A program made the position numbers and the translations under genes. Of a stretch of DNA of 64,000 nucleotides, positions 24,322 through 32,313 are shown one piece after another. The stretch spans positions 3,224,001 through 3,288,000 of the forward strand of contig NZ_CP150276.1 of NCBI RefSeq assembly GCF_037977235.1, in the 5' to 3' direction. This stretch comes from Paenibacillus sp. FSL K6-0276 (lineage in GTDB: Bacteria > Bacillota > Bacilli > Paenibacillales > Paenibacillaceae). Within the stretch, counting starts at the first letter, position 1. Each line of letters starts with the position of its first letter. The notes below the pieces were generated by a model. That model was not told the origin of the DNA. It did not search any database and saw nothing but the letters and a program-made list of their open reading frames with translations.

Positions 24322-25257
24322 ATGAATGTAGGCATATTAGGAACAGGGTTCGGAGCTTATCATGCTGAGTTATTGACGAAAATGGAGCGAGTAGACAAAG
24401 TGATTATCTTTGGTAGGAATGAAGCTAAGCTGCAGAAGCTAAAACAAACGTTAGGCGTTGAGATTACTACAAATATTGAAGATATTATGCTTGATTCCGC
24501 CATCGATGTGATTGACATCTGTTTGCCCTCTAATTTACATAGACACTATGCTGTTAATGCGCTTAAGAATGGAAAACATGTATTTTGTGAAACACCCGTT
24601 TGTTATAACATCGAAGATGCCCTAGCGTTGAAGGAAGTAGAACAACTATATGACTCTCGAATCCTCGTTAACCAGTTCATCAAATTCGATCCTGCGTACA
24701 AATATCTATACGAAACGACTCATAATGAGAAATACGGGAAGCTTTTATCCCTCACCTTAAAAAGAGAAACACCTCCCTTGTGGGGTGACCTCGGACTACA
24801 CTCCATTGCTACAAATCTGATGATTCACGAATTGGATTTTGTGACCTGGGTGCTGGGGTCAACGGAACCTCACTCGGTTTGGGGAACCGATGGTGGTAAA
24901 AATGAACAAGCGTTAGTACGTGCGGTTTTCCAACAACCTAATGTATCCGTAGAGATCGTTGTGTCCTCACAAATGCCGGCTGCTTATCCTTTTTCAGTAG
25001 GTTATGAAGCTTATTTTGAACAAGGAAAACTTGTCTATCAAGAAAGTGACGATATGAAAGGATCTGTGGAAAGATCATTCATTGAATATACCTCTTCAGG
25101 TAAACATGAACTTTTATTAGATCCAGTTAATCCCTATGAAAAGAGTATTGAGCATGTACTCCAATGCTTAGAGGATAGTACTTCGTCAATAATCGAGTTA
25201 GATCATGCCTTACAAGCAATAGAACTAGCTATTAAGATAGGAAAAAAGCTTGTATAA
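24322..25257 (+). CDS. Gfo/Idh/MocA-family oxidoreductase
   Basis: 311 residues. N-terminal Rossmann fold (MNVGILGTGFGAYHAELLTK), the family motif NGKHVFCETPVCYN with the EKP-type position changed to ETP near residue 94, and the second domain with LGLHSIATNLMIHELDFVTW (His-Asp region near 176). The catalytic lysine of the usual EKP motif is Thr here, so the chemistry may differ. NAD(P)-dependent action on a sugar or inositol-like substrate is expected. Probably controlled by the divergent WYL regulator. Confidence 0.85.
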   Translation: MNVGILGTGFGAYHAELLTKMERVDKVIIFGRNEAKLQKLKQTLGVEITTNIEDIMLDSAIDVIDICLPSNLHRHYAVNALKNGKHVFCETPVCYNIEDALALKEVEQLYDSRILVNQFIKFDPAYKYLYETTHNEKYGKLLSLTLKRETPPLWGDLGLHSIATNLMIHELDFVTWVLGSTEPHSVWGTDGGKNEQALVRAVFQQPNVSVEIVVSSQMPAAYPFSVGYEAYFEQGKLVYQESDDMKGSVERSFIEYTSSGKHELLLDPVNPYEKSIEHVLQCLEDSTSSIIELDHALQAIELAIKIGKKLV

Positions 25258-25364
25258 ATGGATGAGGTGGTGTTATATCCTTTTTCATGGGTTTGGTTTG
25301 TTGGGTGAGCTGGATTTTCAGAAATGAAGTATAGTGACCAGGGTGAGATTGGATTTTGACTTTA

Positions 25365-25393
25365 TCTATTGTGAATTTTTCATATGATGAAAT
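25365..25393 (+). repeat. 29-base direct repeat, copy 1
   Basis: Identical over 29 bases to 29377-29405. Begins TCTATTGTGAATTTTTCATA and contains the dyad TTTCAT-ATG-ATGAAA. Lies downstream of the oxidoreductase gene. Confidence 0.75.
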
Positions 25394-25489
25394 AGTATAA
25401 TTAATAATTGAATTAGCCCTTTGTGATAAGCTATCCTTAGTCCTTGTTCAAAAAAAGCTGTTATTTCACTAGGGTACTGGAGGGGTTTC

Positions 25490-25744
25490 ATGCTTGGAAT
25501 TAAGGTAGATAAATCAGAGAATAAACTAGTTAAACGGTGGCAATTCACAAAAGTGGTGGTACCCTTTGCTGATATTGTGGAGGTAGCGTTTGATCCTACT
25601 TATGCTGGTAGCGATAAGACTGCGATTCGGATAGGGATACCTTATGGAGCAACTAATCGATTATTAATCCGAACAAAAATTACTAATTACATTTTATTTA
25701 CGACAAACGCGGAATTTTTAGAGATAAAATCAATTCTTTTATAA
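25490..25744 (+). CDS. SunI/YnzG-like small protein (PH-like fold)
   Basis: 84 residues: MLGIKVDKSENKLVKRWQFT, VVVPFADIVEVAFDPTY, AIRIGIPYGATNRLLIRTKI and NYILFTTNAEFLEIKSILL. The pattern VVPxxDI...DxTY...AIRIGxPYGxTxRxLIxTK.xxYILFTTN is what I recall for the family of SunI, the sublancin immunity protein, and its chromosomal paralogues. No bacteriocin gene lies nearby, so a general envelope or immunity-like role is open. No signal peptide is obvious. ATG with GGAGGGG upstream. Confidence 0.6.
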   Translation: MLGIKVDKSENKLVKRWQFTKVVVPFADIVEVAFDPTYAGSDKTAIRIGIPYGATNRLLIRTKITNYILFTTNAEFLEIKSILL

Positions 25745-25787
25745 GTAACCACTCATCGATATTATGAATGACTGCTTTTAGATGACC

Positions 25788-25829
25788 ACGATATAGTTAA
25801 CATATTTATAATTATGTTAACTATATCGT
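25788..25829. repeat. dif-like palindrome, copy 3
   Basis: Perfect 17-bp arms (ACGATATAGTTAACATA and complement), 8-base loop. As 11-6-11: AGTTAACATAT / TTATAA / TTATGTTAACT. Lies between convergent genes. Confidence 0.75.
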
Positions 25830-25852
25830 TAAATTCGATTTTCCACACTCTT

Positions 25853-26332
25853 TTACCATTTCTTCATCGCAAATGCAAAACGCTCTATCGTCTCTTCGGA
25901 TAATCCATTTACACTCTTATTCTTCCCTTTTACCATTCGCAGAACCAATCGATCTAGCAAAGATAACTTCTTTTCATAAATCTCATCTCCGAACACTTCT
26001 TTTGTAATTGATTGGTTATACAGCTCTTCTGGAAATGAAGATTTCAATTCCTGTGTGGCTTGCTCACCCTTCGCTCCTGCACAAATAAACAATCCTATGC
26101 GCTTTTTACCTAGTTCATTTTGATATTTTGTAGCAAACTCAGTCATTTGTTTTTGTATTTTCCCATAATAAATAGATCCACCTAAAATGACAGTATTATA
26201 ACGTTCTAGTGTCGGCTCTTTGGCAAGCATCAAATTAACTACTTCAGTCTCTTCACCCAACTGATTCTTCAATAAATACGCAGCTTTCTCCGTACATCCA
26301 TATTTAGAGGTATATATAATAATAGTCTTCAT
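25853..26332 (-). CDS. Flavodoxin-domain protein (HemG-like)
   Basis: 159 residues from ATG 26332 (MKTIIIYTSKYGCTEKAAYL), with AGGAGCG upstream. The N-terminal FMN phosphate loop is TSKYGCTEK at residues 8-16; VILGGSIYYGKIQKQM and GLFICAGAKGE complete the flavodoxin_5 pattern seen in HemG-type protoporphyrinogen oxidases and menaquinone-linked flavodoxins. An exact role is not assignable. It lies 35 bases after the TetR gene and is likely co-transcribed with and controlled by it. Confidence 0.8.
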   Translation of the reverse strand: MKTIIIYTSKYGCTEKAAYLLKNQLGEETEVVNLMLAKEPTLERYNTVILGGSIYYGKIQKQMTEFATKYQNELGKKRIGLFICAGAKGEQATQELKSSFPEELYNQSITKEVFGDEIYEKKLSLLDRLVLRMVKGKNKSVNGLSEETIERFAFAMKKW

Positions 26333-26367
26333 TCTAATCGCTCCTACTTTATAAGATTTATTAGATT

Positions 26368-26991
26368 TCACCTGGTTGCTATTGCAACCATTGCATCCAG
26401 ATAACAAGAAATCAGTGCTTCGACCTGTTCTTCAGGCAGATCCTTTTCCACAATCAAACGCATGATTAATCCGAACGCAGCGCTCCATATTACCTGAGCA
26501 GTGAGCTCTATCGAAGATTCCTCACGGAGTGCTTTCGATTCAAACCTAGATAGACATTGGCAGAGCATACCAATCGCTTTACGTTCCTGAGCAGCTCCTT
26601 TGAATAGAACAGCTGTGTAATTAAGGACAGCTGGTGTATCGTTCAGCATTACATTACGGTACTCTACACCTGTTGAAAGGGTCATCCTGATCATTTGCTC
26701 AAGCGATTGTCTCAAAAGCGTCTCTGCTGGCAGTTCATGCTCTACCTTACGTTGTACGGACTGAAGCCCGGCAACCATATCTGTATATTTTTGTTGCAAA
26801 TATCTCACTACAATTTCATCTTTTCCCTGAAAATAATGATAAATAATTCCTGGAGAATACTCGATTCTCTCTGCAATTTTGCGGATAGAAAGCTTCTCAA
26901 TACCGTCTTTCGCAATCAACAAAGCCGCGGCCTGTAATATCATTTTCTTCATATCTTCACGCTCACGCGTTTGCCGTTGTTCTTTAGTCAT
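26368..26991 (-). CDS. TetR-family transcriptional regulator
   Basis: 207 residues. HTH at about residues 30-52: GIEKLSIRKIAERIEYSPGI then IYHYFQGKDEIV. C-terminal domain of about 140 residues binds an unknown ligand. First gene of a two-gene unit with the flavodoxin. Overlapping dyads lie just before its start (27011-27034), fitting autoregulation. Confidence 0.9.
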   Translation of the reverse strand: MTKEQRQTREREDMKKMILQAAALLIAKDGIEKLSIRKIAERIEYSPGIIYHYFQGKDEIVVRYLQQKYTDMVAGLQSVQRKVEHELPAETLLRQSLEQMIRMTLSTGVEYRNVMLNDTPAVLNYTAVLFKGAAQERKAIGMLCQCLSRFESKALREESSIELTAQVIWSAAFGLIMRLIVEKDLPEEQVEALISCYLDAMVAIATR

Positions 26992-27010
26992 CTTGACGTC
27001 TCCTTATGTT

Positions 27011-27034
27011 TTGAACATCGTTCAATCATTGAAC
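27011..27034. promoter_or_regulatory. Overlapping dyads, probable TetR operator
   Basis: TTGAAC-ATC-GTTCAA (27011-27025) overlaps GTTCAAT-C-ATTGAAC (27020-27034): three alternating half-sites of TTGAAC type, 20-45 bases before the TetR start. Confidence 0.6.
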
Positions 27035-27121
27035 ACTGTTAAATATATATTTGATATAACTTTAATTTCTATATAGTAAGTCACATGCAATTAACCCAAC
27101 TTTTAATGTCATATCCAGACA

Positions 27122-27152
27122 TAAAAATCCGCCAGTCCATATAGACTGACGG
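27122..27152 (-). terminator. Intrinsic terminator of the YjcZ-like gene
   Basis: Minus strand CCGTCAGTC, 6 bases, GACTGGCGG then ATTTTTAT. Confidence 0.75.
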
Positions 27153-27177
27153 AACCCTTATTCTTGAAGTTAAAGGA

Positions 27178-27270
27178 TTACAGACAAAGAGTTTTAGTGA
27201 TGATAACCAACAGGATAAACAAAACCAGAATAGCTCCTGTTGAAGTAAAACCTCCTGCAAAATCGCCCAT
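27178..27270 (-). CDS. YjcZ-like sporulation micro-protein
   Basis: 30 residues, MGDFAGGFTSTGAILVLFIL then LVIITKTLCL: a Gly-rich head followed by one hydrophobic helix, the plan of the YjcZ family of sporulation-linked membrane micro-proteins. ATG with AAAGGAGGAG upstream. CATATCTTA (27310-27302) about 30 bases upstream matches a SigK -10, although no proper AC lies at the -35. Terminator directly after. Function in the spore is unknown. Confidence 0.7.
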   Translation of the reverse strand: MGDFAGGFTSTGAILVLFILLVIITKTLCL

Positions 27271-27346
27271 TTTAACTCCTCCTTTGTAATTGAATACATC
27301 ATAAGATATGCTAAATCCCCCACTCTGATTGGGTATAATGAACAAA

Positions 27347-27383
27347 AATAACCCAACAGTCCCGTTGGGGCTGTTGGGTTATT
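27347..27383 (-). terminator. Intrinsic terminator of the GNAT gene at 27500
   Basis: AATAACCCAACAG ... CTGTTGGGTTATT, perfect 13-bp arms, TTTTTG tail on the minus strand. Confidence 0.8.
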
Positions 27384-27384
27384 G

Positions 27385-27410
27385 GTTTACATATTATAGA
27401 TTATGTAAAC
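27385..27410. repeat. dif-like palindrome, copy 4
   Basis: GTTTACATA, 8-base loop, TATGTAAAC. As 11-6-11: GGTTTACATAT / TATAGA / TTATGTAAACA. Lies between a GNAT stop codon and its terminator. Confidence 0.65.
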
Positions 27411-27499
27411 AATATATGTACTTATCTCTTGAACCTTAAGATAATCATTTAATTATTATGACCACAATTTCATGGTTTCCTTTTCAATTTTATTTTAGG

Positions 27500-28009
27500 T
27501 CAATTATTCACCCTATTAATATTTAATGTGTTGAAGTATTGACTTGGGTTTCCTTGTTGCGGATTAAAGCGCTCTTGAAATTCTCCATTTGTGTACTCCC
27601 CAATTACTTTATGCCAGAAATTTCGTGCGGGCGTATTTGCACGAACTTGTGAAACCTTCCAGTCACCAGGGTACATCTCAAACAATTTATGCGCAGCCCA
27701 TGTACCTACACCGCTTCGGCGGTATTTTTGCATAACAAAAAACTCAGTCATGTAAAATTGCCCCTCGGAATTACGAAACAACCGTTCCACCAAAGCAAAT
27801 CCAGCGATATGCCCGTCCACTTTAAACAAATACGCAAATTTATTGTTGCCACTACTCCAATAAGATTCTAATCCCGGATAGGCTGGATATACTCCATCCT
27901 GGTCTACATCAAGCTCCAGATAACGAGTGAAATCATATAAATAGTACTGCATTAGTTTACTTATTGTCTGTTTCCGCTCTTTGGGAACCAGCTCCATTAC
28001 AAGTTCCAT
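27500..28009 (-). CDS. GNAT-family acetyltransferase
   Basis: 169 residues from ATG 28009, with AGAGGTG upstream. GNAT signs: FKVDGHIAGFALVERLF, then MTEFFVMQKYRRSGVGTWAA (acetyl-CoA loop R-R-S-G-V-G, ~98) and VRANTPARNFWHKVIGEYT. The subgroup with the preceding KLMQYYLYDFTRYLELDVDQ is common in Bacilli; substrate unknown. Faces away from the XerS-like gene. Confidence 0.85.
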   Translation of the reverse strand: MELVMELVPKERKQTISKLMQYYLYDFTRYLELDVDQDGVYPAYPGLESYWSSGNNKFAYLFKVDGHIAGFALVERLFRNSEGQFYMTEFFVMQKYRRSGVGTWAAHKLFEMYPGDWKVSQVRANTPARNFWHKVIGEYTNGEFQERFNPQQGNPSQYFNTLNINRVNN

Positions 28010-28146
28010 TAGGTGCACCTCTGCTATTTATGTTTACTTCACATCATATAACTTAGTTACTACAGGAGCAAGTTCATCTCTTGTAATTAGCTTTGATCAA
28101 AGCCCATAGGAAGACAAAACATGATAAGATAGAAGGAAGAAATTAT

Positions 28147-29256
28147 ATGCAAACTATGGAAAAGGTGAATCACATGAGCGTTCAAAAGAACGATGACCGT
28201 AAAAAACTGGATCTAAAGCTACCTCTCATGCCTTGGTTCGTTCAGCAGTTTATTGACTATAAGCGACCTGATCTATCCCCGTCCACCCTACTGGAGTATA
28301 TCCGGGATTATGAATCCTTTTTTGGTTGGCTGCGTGCTGAAGGTCTCTCTCAGGCCAGCTCTAACACAGAGATCACGCTGCTTGAATTAGAAACCCTGCA
28401 TATGGACAGTATTGTTGGATACCGCCTACATCTTACTACCCGGGCTGAGGGAACAAATACACGTGTAACTGTGTCCCGTAAACTGTCCGCTTTACGCTCC
28501 TTATTTCATTATTTAAGTCAAATCGCTGAGGACGAGAATTTCTACCCTTTGCTTAAACGAAATATTATGGCCAAGGTTGAAGTTAAACGAACTCATAAGC
28601 CTAAGGATACTGCTGCTAAATTAAAGGGCAAGATTTTAGAAGATGAGGAACTGCTGGAATTCGTGGGTTACATTTATGAAGGATATGGACGAGATGTTGA
28701 AGGTAATAAGCAAGCCTATTATTCCTTTCAATTAAATCGCGAGCGCGATGCCTGTATTGCTAGCTTAATTCTGAATTCTGGCCTGCGTGTATCCGAAGTA
28801 GTCAATCTGAACGTGGATGATCTGGATGTTAACAACAAACTTATCTATGTCACCCGAAAAGGGAACAATGACGAAACATTCAAAACCCCTGTTTATTTTC
28901 GAGAACAAGCTAAAGATGATCTAGCTCTATATTTGAGCCTACGTCAAACCCGTTATAAAACGCCAAAAAAGGAAAAAGCATTGTTTATCGCTTTGCCCAA
29001 CGGACGACAAGAAGGTAAGCGCATGACCAAAAGAGCCATTCAAGAAATGATTATTAAATACGCAAAGCGCTTTGGTAAGCCCTATCTAACGGTACATAAG
29101 CTTCGTCACTCTTTTGCAACAGACTATTATCTGCAAAACGATATTTACAAGACTAAAGAACAGCTCGGGCACGCTTCCACAGAAACAACCGAAATCTATG
29201 CTCATCTCACTGACAAAACGATGTCCGAGGCGATTGAACGCCGTTTGGATAGTTAA
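28147..29256 (+). CDS. xerS: Tyrosine recombinase XerS-like
   Basis: 369 residues from ATG 28147 (MQTMEKVNHMSVQK), with AGAAGGAAG upstream; longer than XerC/XerD. N-terminal core-binding domain (MPWFVQQFIDYKRPDLSPST then LLEYIRDYESFFGWL). Catalytic residues: Arg in LNSGLRVSEVVNLN, Lys in [19 protein letters not shown], His in EQLGHASTETT and Tyr in EIYAHLTDK. The long form with these flanks is XerS of streptococci and relatives, the single recombinase that resolves chromosome dimers at a dif site. No clear dif site was seen directly upstream. Confidence 0.8.
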   Translation: MQTMEKVNHMSVQKNDDRKKLDLKLPLMPWFVQQFIDYKRPDLSPSTLLEYIRDYESFFGWLRAEGLSQASSNTEITLLELETLHMDSIVGYRLHLTTRAEGTNTRVTVSRKLSALRSLFHYLSQIAEDENFYPLLKRNIMAKVEVKRTHKPKDTAAKLKGKILEDEELLEFVGYIYEGYGRDVEGNKQAYYSFQLNRERDACIASLILNSGLRVSEVVNLNVDDLDVNNKLIYVTRKGNNDETFKTPVYFREQAKDDLALYLSLRQTRYKTPKKEKALFIALPNGRQEGKRMTKRAIQEMIIKYAKRFGKPYLTVHKLRHSFATDYYLQNDIYKTKEQLGHASTETTEIYAHLTDKTMSEAIERRLDS

Positions 29257-29264
29257 TTTCTTTT

Positions 29265-29323
29265 CAAAGAGCCGGCTACTACCCTTCCAATTTTATGGAA
29301 AAGATGTGGCTGACTCTCTTTTT
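29265..29323 (+). terminator. Probable terminator of xerS
   Basis: Imperfect stem AAAGAGCCGGCTAC ... GTGGCTGACTCTCTTTTT with an inner TTCCA/TGGAA pair and a T-run. Confidence 0.5.
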
Positions 29324-29376
29324 ACATGGTTTAGAAAGACTGATCAGATTAGCATTAAAGTTTGATTATTGGCTTT

Positions 29377-29405
29377 TCTATTGTGAATTTTTCATATGAT
29401 GAAAT
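29377..29405 (+). repeat. 29-base direct repeat, copy 2
   Basis: Same 29 bases as 25365-25393. Overlaps the final codons and stop of the mobB pseudogene on the other strand. Confidence 0.75.
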
Positions 29406-30018
29406 GTTGTAAAAAATCTCGTTGGCGCATTAGATAATTAGCTATTTCCATCCTATTGTTAATTTCAAAAAGTTCATTTCGCTCCACTGCTTGCATCGAC
29501 ACCTTGTTCATCATGGGCTGCCAAAACGCGTTAGCAATAACATTGCTCAACTTATCTAACAGTTGTAAGTCGTCTTCCTCATGGATCAGCACGATCTTAG
29601 GATAGGCTTCATTCTTTAACCCCTCAATCAAAATGTAATCATACGCTGAAAAAGAGGTTATAAGCTCTGCTAATCCGCTACCCCTCTCTTCTATTCGTGC
29701 AGTCTGTGTAGGGCTTGTGATAGCGATTCCTGATGTCCCTGCTTCGCGCTGTCACTAAGTATCCGTCCCAGGTTGATCGATCTCAAAGCCATGTGCATCG
29801 TGCTTAATTACGGCTACTGTGAACCCATTCTGCTGAAGCAGCGGAATAAGATGACAGATCAACGTGGTTTTTCCGCTGTTTTTATAGCCAAAAAATTGGC
29901 AAACCGCTGGTAGTTGATCGTCTAAATCTGGATTTCGACCCTTCTGACGATTAATTCCATGATGTGTGCGGCATAGGCTTGATGATCTTAACGAAGTGTT
30001 CCTTCTACCGCGCATCAT
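29392..30018 (-). pseudogene. mobB: Molybdopterin-guanine dinucleotide protein MobB, two tandem in-frame stops
   Basis: Walker A FFGYKNSGKTTLICHLIPLL and VAVIKHDAHGFEIDQPGTDT are typical MobB. The next codons are TAG (29757-29755) and TGA (29754-29752), where the family has a Trp-containing stretch before QREAG. The same frame then continues QREAGTSGIAITSPTQTARI and YDYILIEGLKNEAYPKIVLI to the stop at 29394-29392. MobB binds GTP and helps form molybdenum cofactor dinucleotide. Start ATG 30018 follows AAAGGAGAACC that overlaps the moeA stop. An N-terminal extension of about 40 residues before the Walker A is unusual. The C-terminal codons lie in a 29-base repeat, so the end may also be altered. 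Confidence 0.8.
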
Positions 30019-30031
30019 GTCTGGTTCTCCT

Positions 30032-31294
30032 TTATACACGTATTTCTCCAGGCAGCTTGATAATAGTCACTTTAGCCCCCGCAGATAAGCCTCGTTCCTC
30101 TGGTGGGACAACAATCAGACAATCGCTATCCTTGATCGTGACCATCACGGAGGATTCATCGATAGATGCTGGAACTGCATAAAGACTACCATCCCGGATC
30201 TCTAATCGAGCCCGAACAAAGCGGGTAAAGTTATTCACTTTGTTATAATCTGCCCCAAGAGTTGCGCTCCATTCTGGTAAGAATGGCTGTGACGCGCTCT
30301 GCATTAATCTAATAACAGGGCGTGCGAACAATTGAAACCCAACAAAACAAGCCCCTGGATTACCTGATAAGGCTAACAGTAGCTTACCGCCTCTAACAGC
30401 AGCAGTAGTTACGCTCCCCGGACGCATCGTCACTTTATTAAATAGCATATCTCCACTCTGTTCACGTACTAAATCGCCCATGATATCATAATCTCCTACA
30501 GACACACCACCAGTTGTAATCACAAAATCATAAGTTTCGAGCGCCATCTGTACTTTACTTCGAGCCAGCTCCAGATCGTCAACAATAGCTCCCAGCATCA
30601 CCGGCTCCCCACCTGCCTCTTTGACTAAGGCTTCAAGCATAGGTGAGTTGCTGTTTCGAATTTTGCCAGGCTGTAACGGTTCATGCACCTCTAATAGCTC
30701 TGTTCCTGTCGCAAAGATAGCTACCTTAGGCTGACGATAGACTTTCACTGTATGTATGCCAAACGCTGCTAGTACAGCTATATCCCCCATAGAGATTAAA
30801 CCTCCCGCTGGCAGCACCAGCTCACCTTGGCTTAACTCCAGCCCCATCGGTGTGATATTAAGATTAGCTTCCTGCTTCTTTCGGATTCCAACGTAGGTCT
30901 TTCCTTCCACCTCACGTGTCTCTGTTACCTCCAACATAACTACAGTATCGGCCTCTGACGGCACCTGTGCTCCAGTCATTATCCTTGCTGCTGTTCCTGA
31001 AGTTATATCTACCGATGGCACAGCGCCACATGGAATATTGTCCACAATTTCTAACCAAACGACTTGTCCATTTACACATTTATTGGTATCCGCTGCGATA
31101 ATCGCATATCCATCCATACCAGAACGATTAAACGTGGGAAAAGGGTGTGGCGCTATCACTTCTTCAGCTAAATAACGTCCACAGCACTCATTTAATGGTA
31201 CCTGCTGGGATTCTAGCGGATGAGCATATTCGATAATTTTGGCCTGTGCAGCTTTAACTTGAAGCGCTTTGCGCTGAAATTTATTATCCTTCAT
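30032..31294 (-). CDS. moeA: Molybdopterin molybdenumtransferase MoeA
   Basis: 420 residues, normal length. Domains: N-terminal part with PHPFPTFNRSGMDGYAII near 50; MoCF-binding domain with IFATGTELLEVHEPLQPGKI, FVITTGGVSVGDYDIMGDLV and LALSGNPGACFVGFQLFARP; C-terminal beta-barrel. It inserts molybdate into molybdopterin, in the cytoplasm. It precedes mobB by 13 bases; since mobB is broken, only dinucleotide formation or delivery might be affected. No molybdoenzyme gene is in the window. Confidence 0.93.
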   Translation of the reverse strand: MKDNKFQRKALQVKAAQAKIIEYAHPLESQQVPLNECCGRYLAEEVIAPHPFPTFNRSGMDGYAIIAADTNKCVNGQVVWLEIVDNIPCGAVPSVDITSGTAARIMTGAQVPSEADTVVMLEVTETREVEGKTYVGIRKKQEANLNITPMGLELSQGELVLPAGGLISMGDIAVLAAFGIHTVKVYRQPKVAIFATGTELLEVHEPLQPGKIRNSNSPMLEALVKEAGGEPVMLGAIVDDLELARSKVQMALETYDFVITTGGVSVGDYDIMGDLVREQSGDMLFNKVTMRPGSVTTAAVRGGKLLLALSGNPGACFVGFQLFARPVIRLMQSASQPFLPEWSATLGADYNKVNNFTRFVRARLEIRDGSLYAVPASIDESSVMVTIKDSDCLIVVPPEERGLSAGAKVTIIKLPGEIRV

Positions 31295-31378
31295 AAAAGC
31301 CTCCGCTCTAAAACGTCATTTTTTTAAGTAATAGATAATATTTTAACATGAGCCTTCAGGAAGTGTAATCATACACAC

Positions 31379-31417
31379 AAAAGGCTACCGTCCTTTATAA
31401 AAGGACGGTAGCCTTTT
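31379..31417. terminator. Bidirectional terminator
   Basis: AAAAGGCTACCGTCCTTT, short loop, AAAGGACGGTAGCCTTTT. The stop codon of the small minus-strand gene falls in its loop. Confidence 0.8.
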
Positions 31418-31685
31418 CTACGAATAAATGATTCGTTGTATAAACTGAAAAGAGATATTTAATCATGCGTGTATACTTAGTAGCTCGTTTCAGTTCTTCC
31501 ATTTCAACTTCATTCAATTTTTCTTTTCCTGTGTATTGATTGATTACTTCTCTGCCGGTATATACAGGTGTTGCATTTACTTTCTCTTCAGTCATATCTG
31601 GATCAAATATAGAACCCTAGGTGGCACCTCTTATCATATTTTCGGCAAAATCCTTTACTGATTTCAGCTTGCTCTGTTTATCCAT
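31395..31685 (-). pseudogene. Small unknown gene interrupted by TAG
   Basis: ATG 31685 with GGAGGGG upstream encodes MDKQSKLKSVKDFAENMIRG AT then TAG at 31619-31617. The same frame continues GSIFDPDMTEEKVNATPVYT, GREVINQYTGKEKLNEVEME and on to TAA at 31395. Without the stop it would be 96 residues, charged and soluble, not recognised. The last residues (KATVLL) are encoded by the terminator stem, so the original end may have been lost. Confidence 0.5.
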
Positions 31686-31745
31686 TGCTTTCCCCTCCCA
31701 TTATTCTTGTTAATCCAGTATACGAGTCTGCTTTTTTATAGTTGC

Positions 31746-31776
31746 AAAAAAAAGATGCGATCATCTAGATCACATC
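31746..31776 (-). terminator. Intrinsic terminator of the PspA-DUF350-DUF4178 unit
   Basis: Minus strand GATGTGATC, 5 bases, GATCGCATC followed by eight Ts. Confidence 0.8.
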
Positions 31777-31792
31777 TCCCTCCGTTTCAATT

Positions 31793-32299
31793 CTAGGATG
31801 CTCTAATTACCTTCACATCACCAGGAATTACTTTCTCACCTTCATAAAGCATGAACCGTCCATGTTGCCATTCCACACGCAGAAGTCGAGAATCATCTGA
31901 CTGATATTGCCACACATGTTGCTCTCCGCCATTCATAAAAGGGGTTTGACCTGCGACAGCAACAAATCCCTCATATTCTTCCTCTAGAAAAAAAGTATAG
32001 CCGTCCAGTTCAAGTGTTGTTGGAACTTCAGCAGGATTATCTAAGCGCCCATCAATGGGTTTATACAATCCGTATTGTAGTTGTTCCCGCTCCTCAATAT
32101 GCAAATAAGCAATCTGACTTCCATCTCTTAGTGTCAGAACTACTGCATTTCGTCCACGATTATGAGTCCTGCCGGTTACCTCATAGGTAACAAGCGATAC
32201 TTCACAGATGTCTCCGGGAGACAAATTAAGCATACTTTTCTGAACTTCCTGAGCCACTGGCTTGGAGAATAGATTACCTATACGTTTCCATATACTCAA
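31793..32299 (-). CDS. DUF4178-like protein
   Basis: 168 residues from TTG 32299, chosen because AGGAGGA lies ten bases upstream; the frame upstream overlaps the DUF350 gene. Starts MSIWKRIGNLFSKPVAQEVQ; beta-rich core LSPGDICEVSLVTYEVTGRT, IAYLHIEEREQLQYGLYKPI and WQYQSDDSRLLRVEWQHGRF. DUF4178 proteins recur beside PspA and DUF350 genes and are thought to belong to membrane-stress systems. 14 bases after DUF350. Confidence 0.7.
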   Translation of the reverse strand: MSIWKRIGNLFSKPVAQEVQKSMLNLSPGDICEVSLVTYEVTGRTHNRGRNAVVLTLRDGSQIAYLHIEEREQLQYGLYKPIDGRLDNPAEVPTTLELDGYTFFLEEEYEGFVAVAGQTPFMNGGEQHVWQYQSDDSRLLRVEWQHGRFMLYEGEKVIPGDVKVIRAS

Positions 32300-32313
32300 C
32301 TTGATCGTTCCTC

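Noticed and set aside
28012..28040. Possible asymmetric dif site before xerS (GGTGCACC ... TTATGTTTACT)
   Set aside because: Only the right arm resembles a Xer half-site, with two mismatches, and the left part is the GNAT start region.
31379..31417. Third copy of the dispersed CGTCC/GGACG element
   Set aside because: Shares only the GGACGGTA motif by virtue of a perfect terminator stem; no other block of the element is present.
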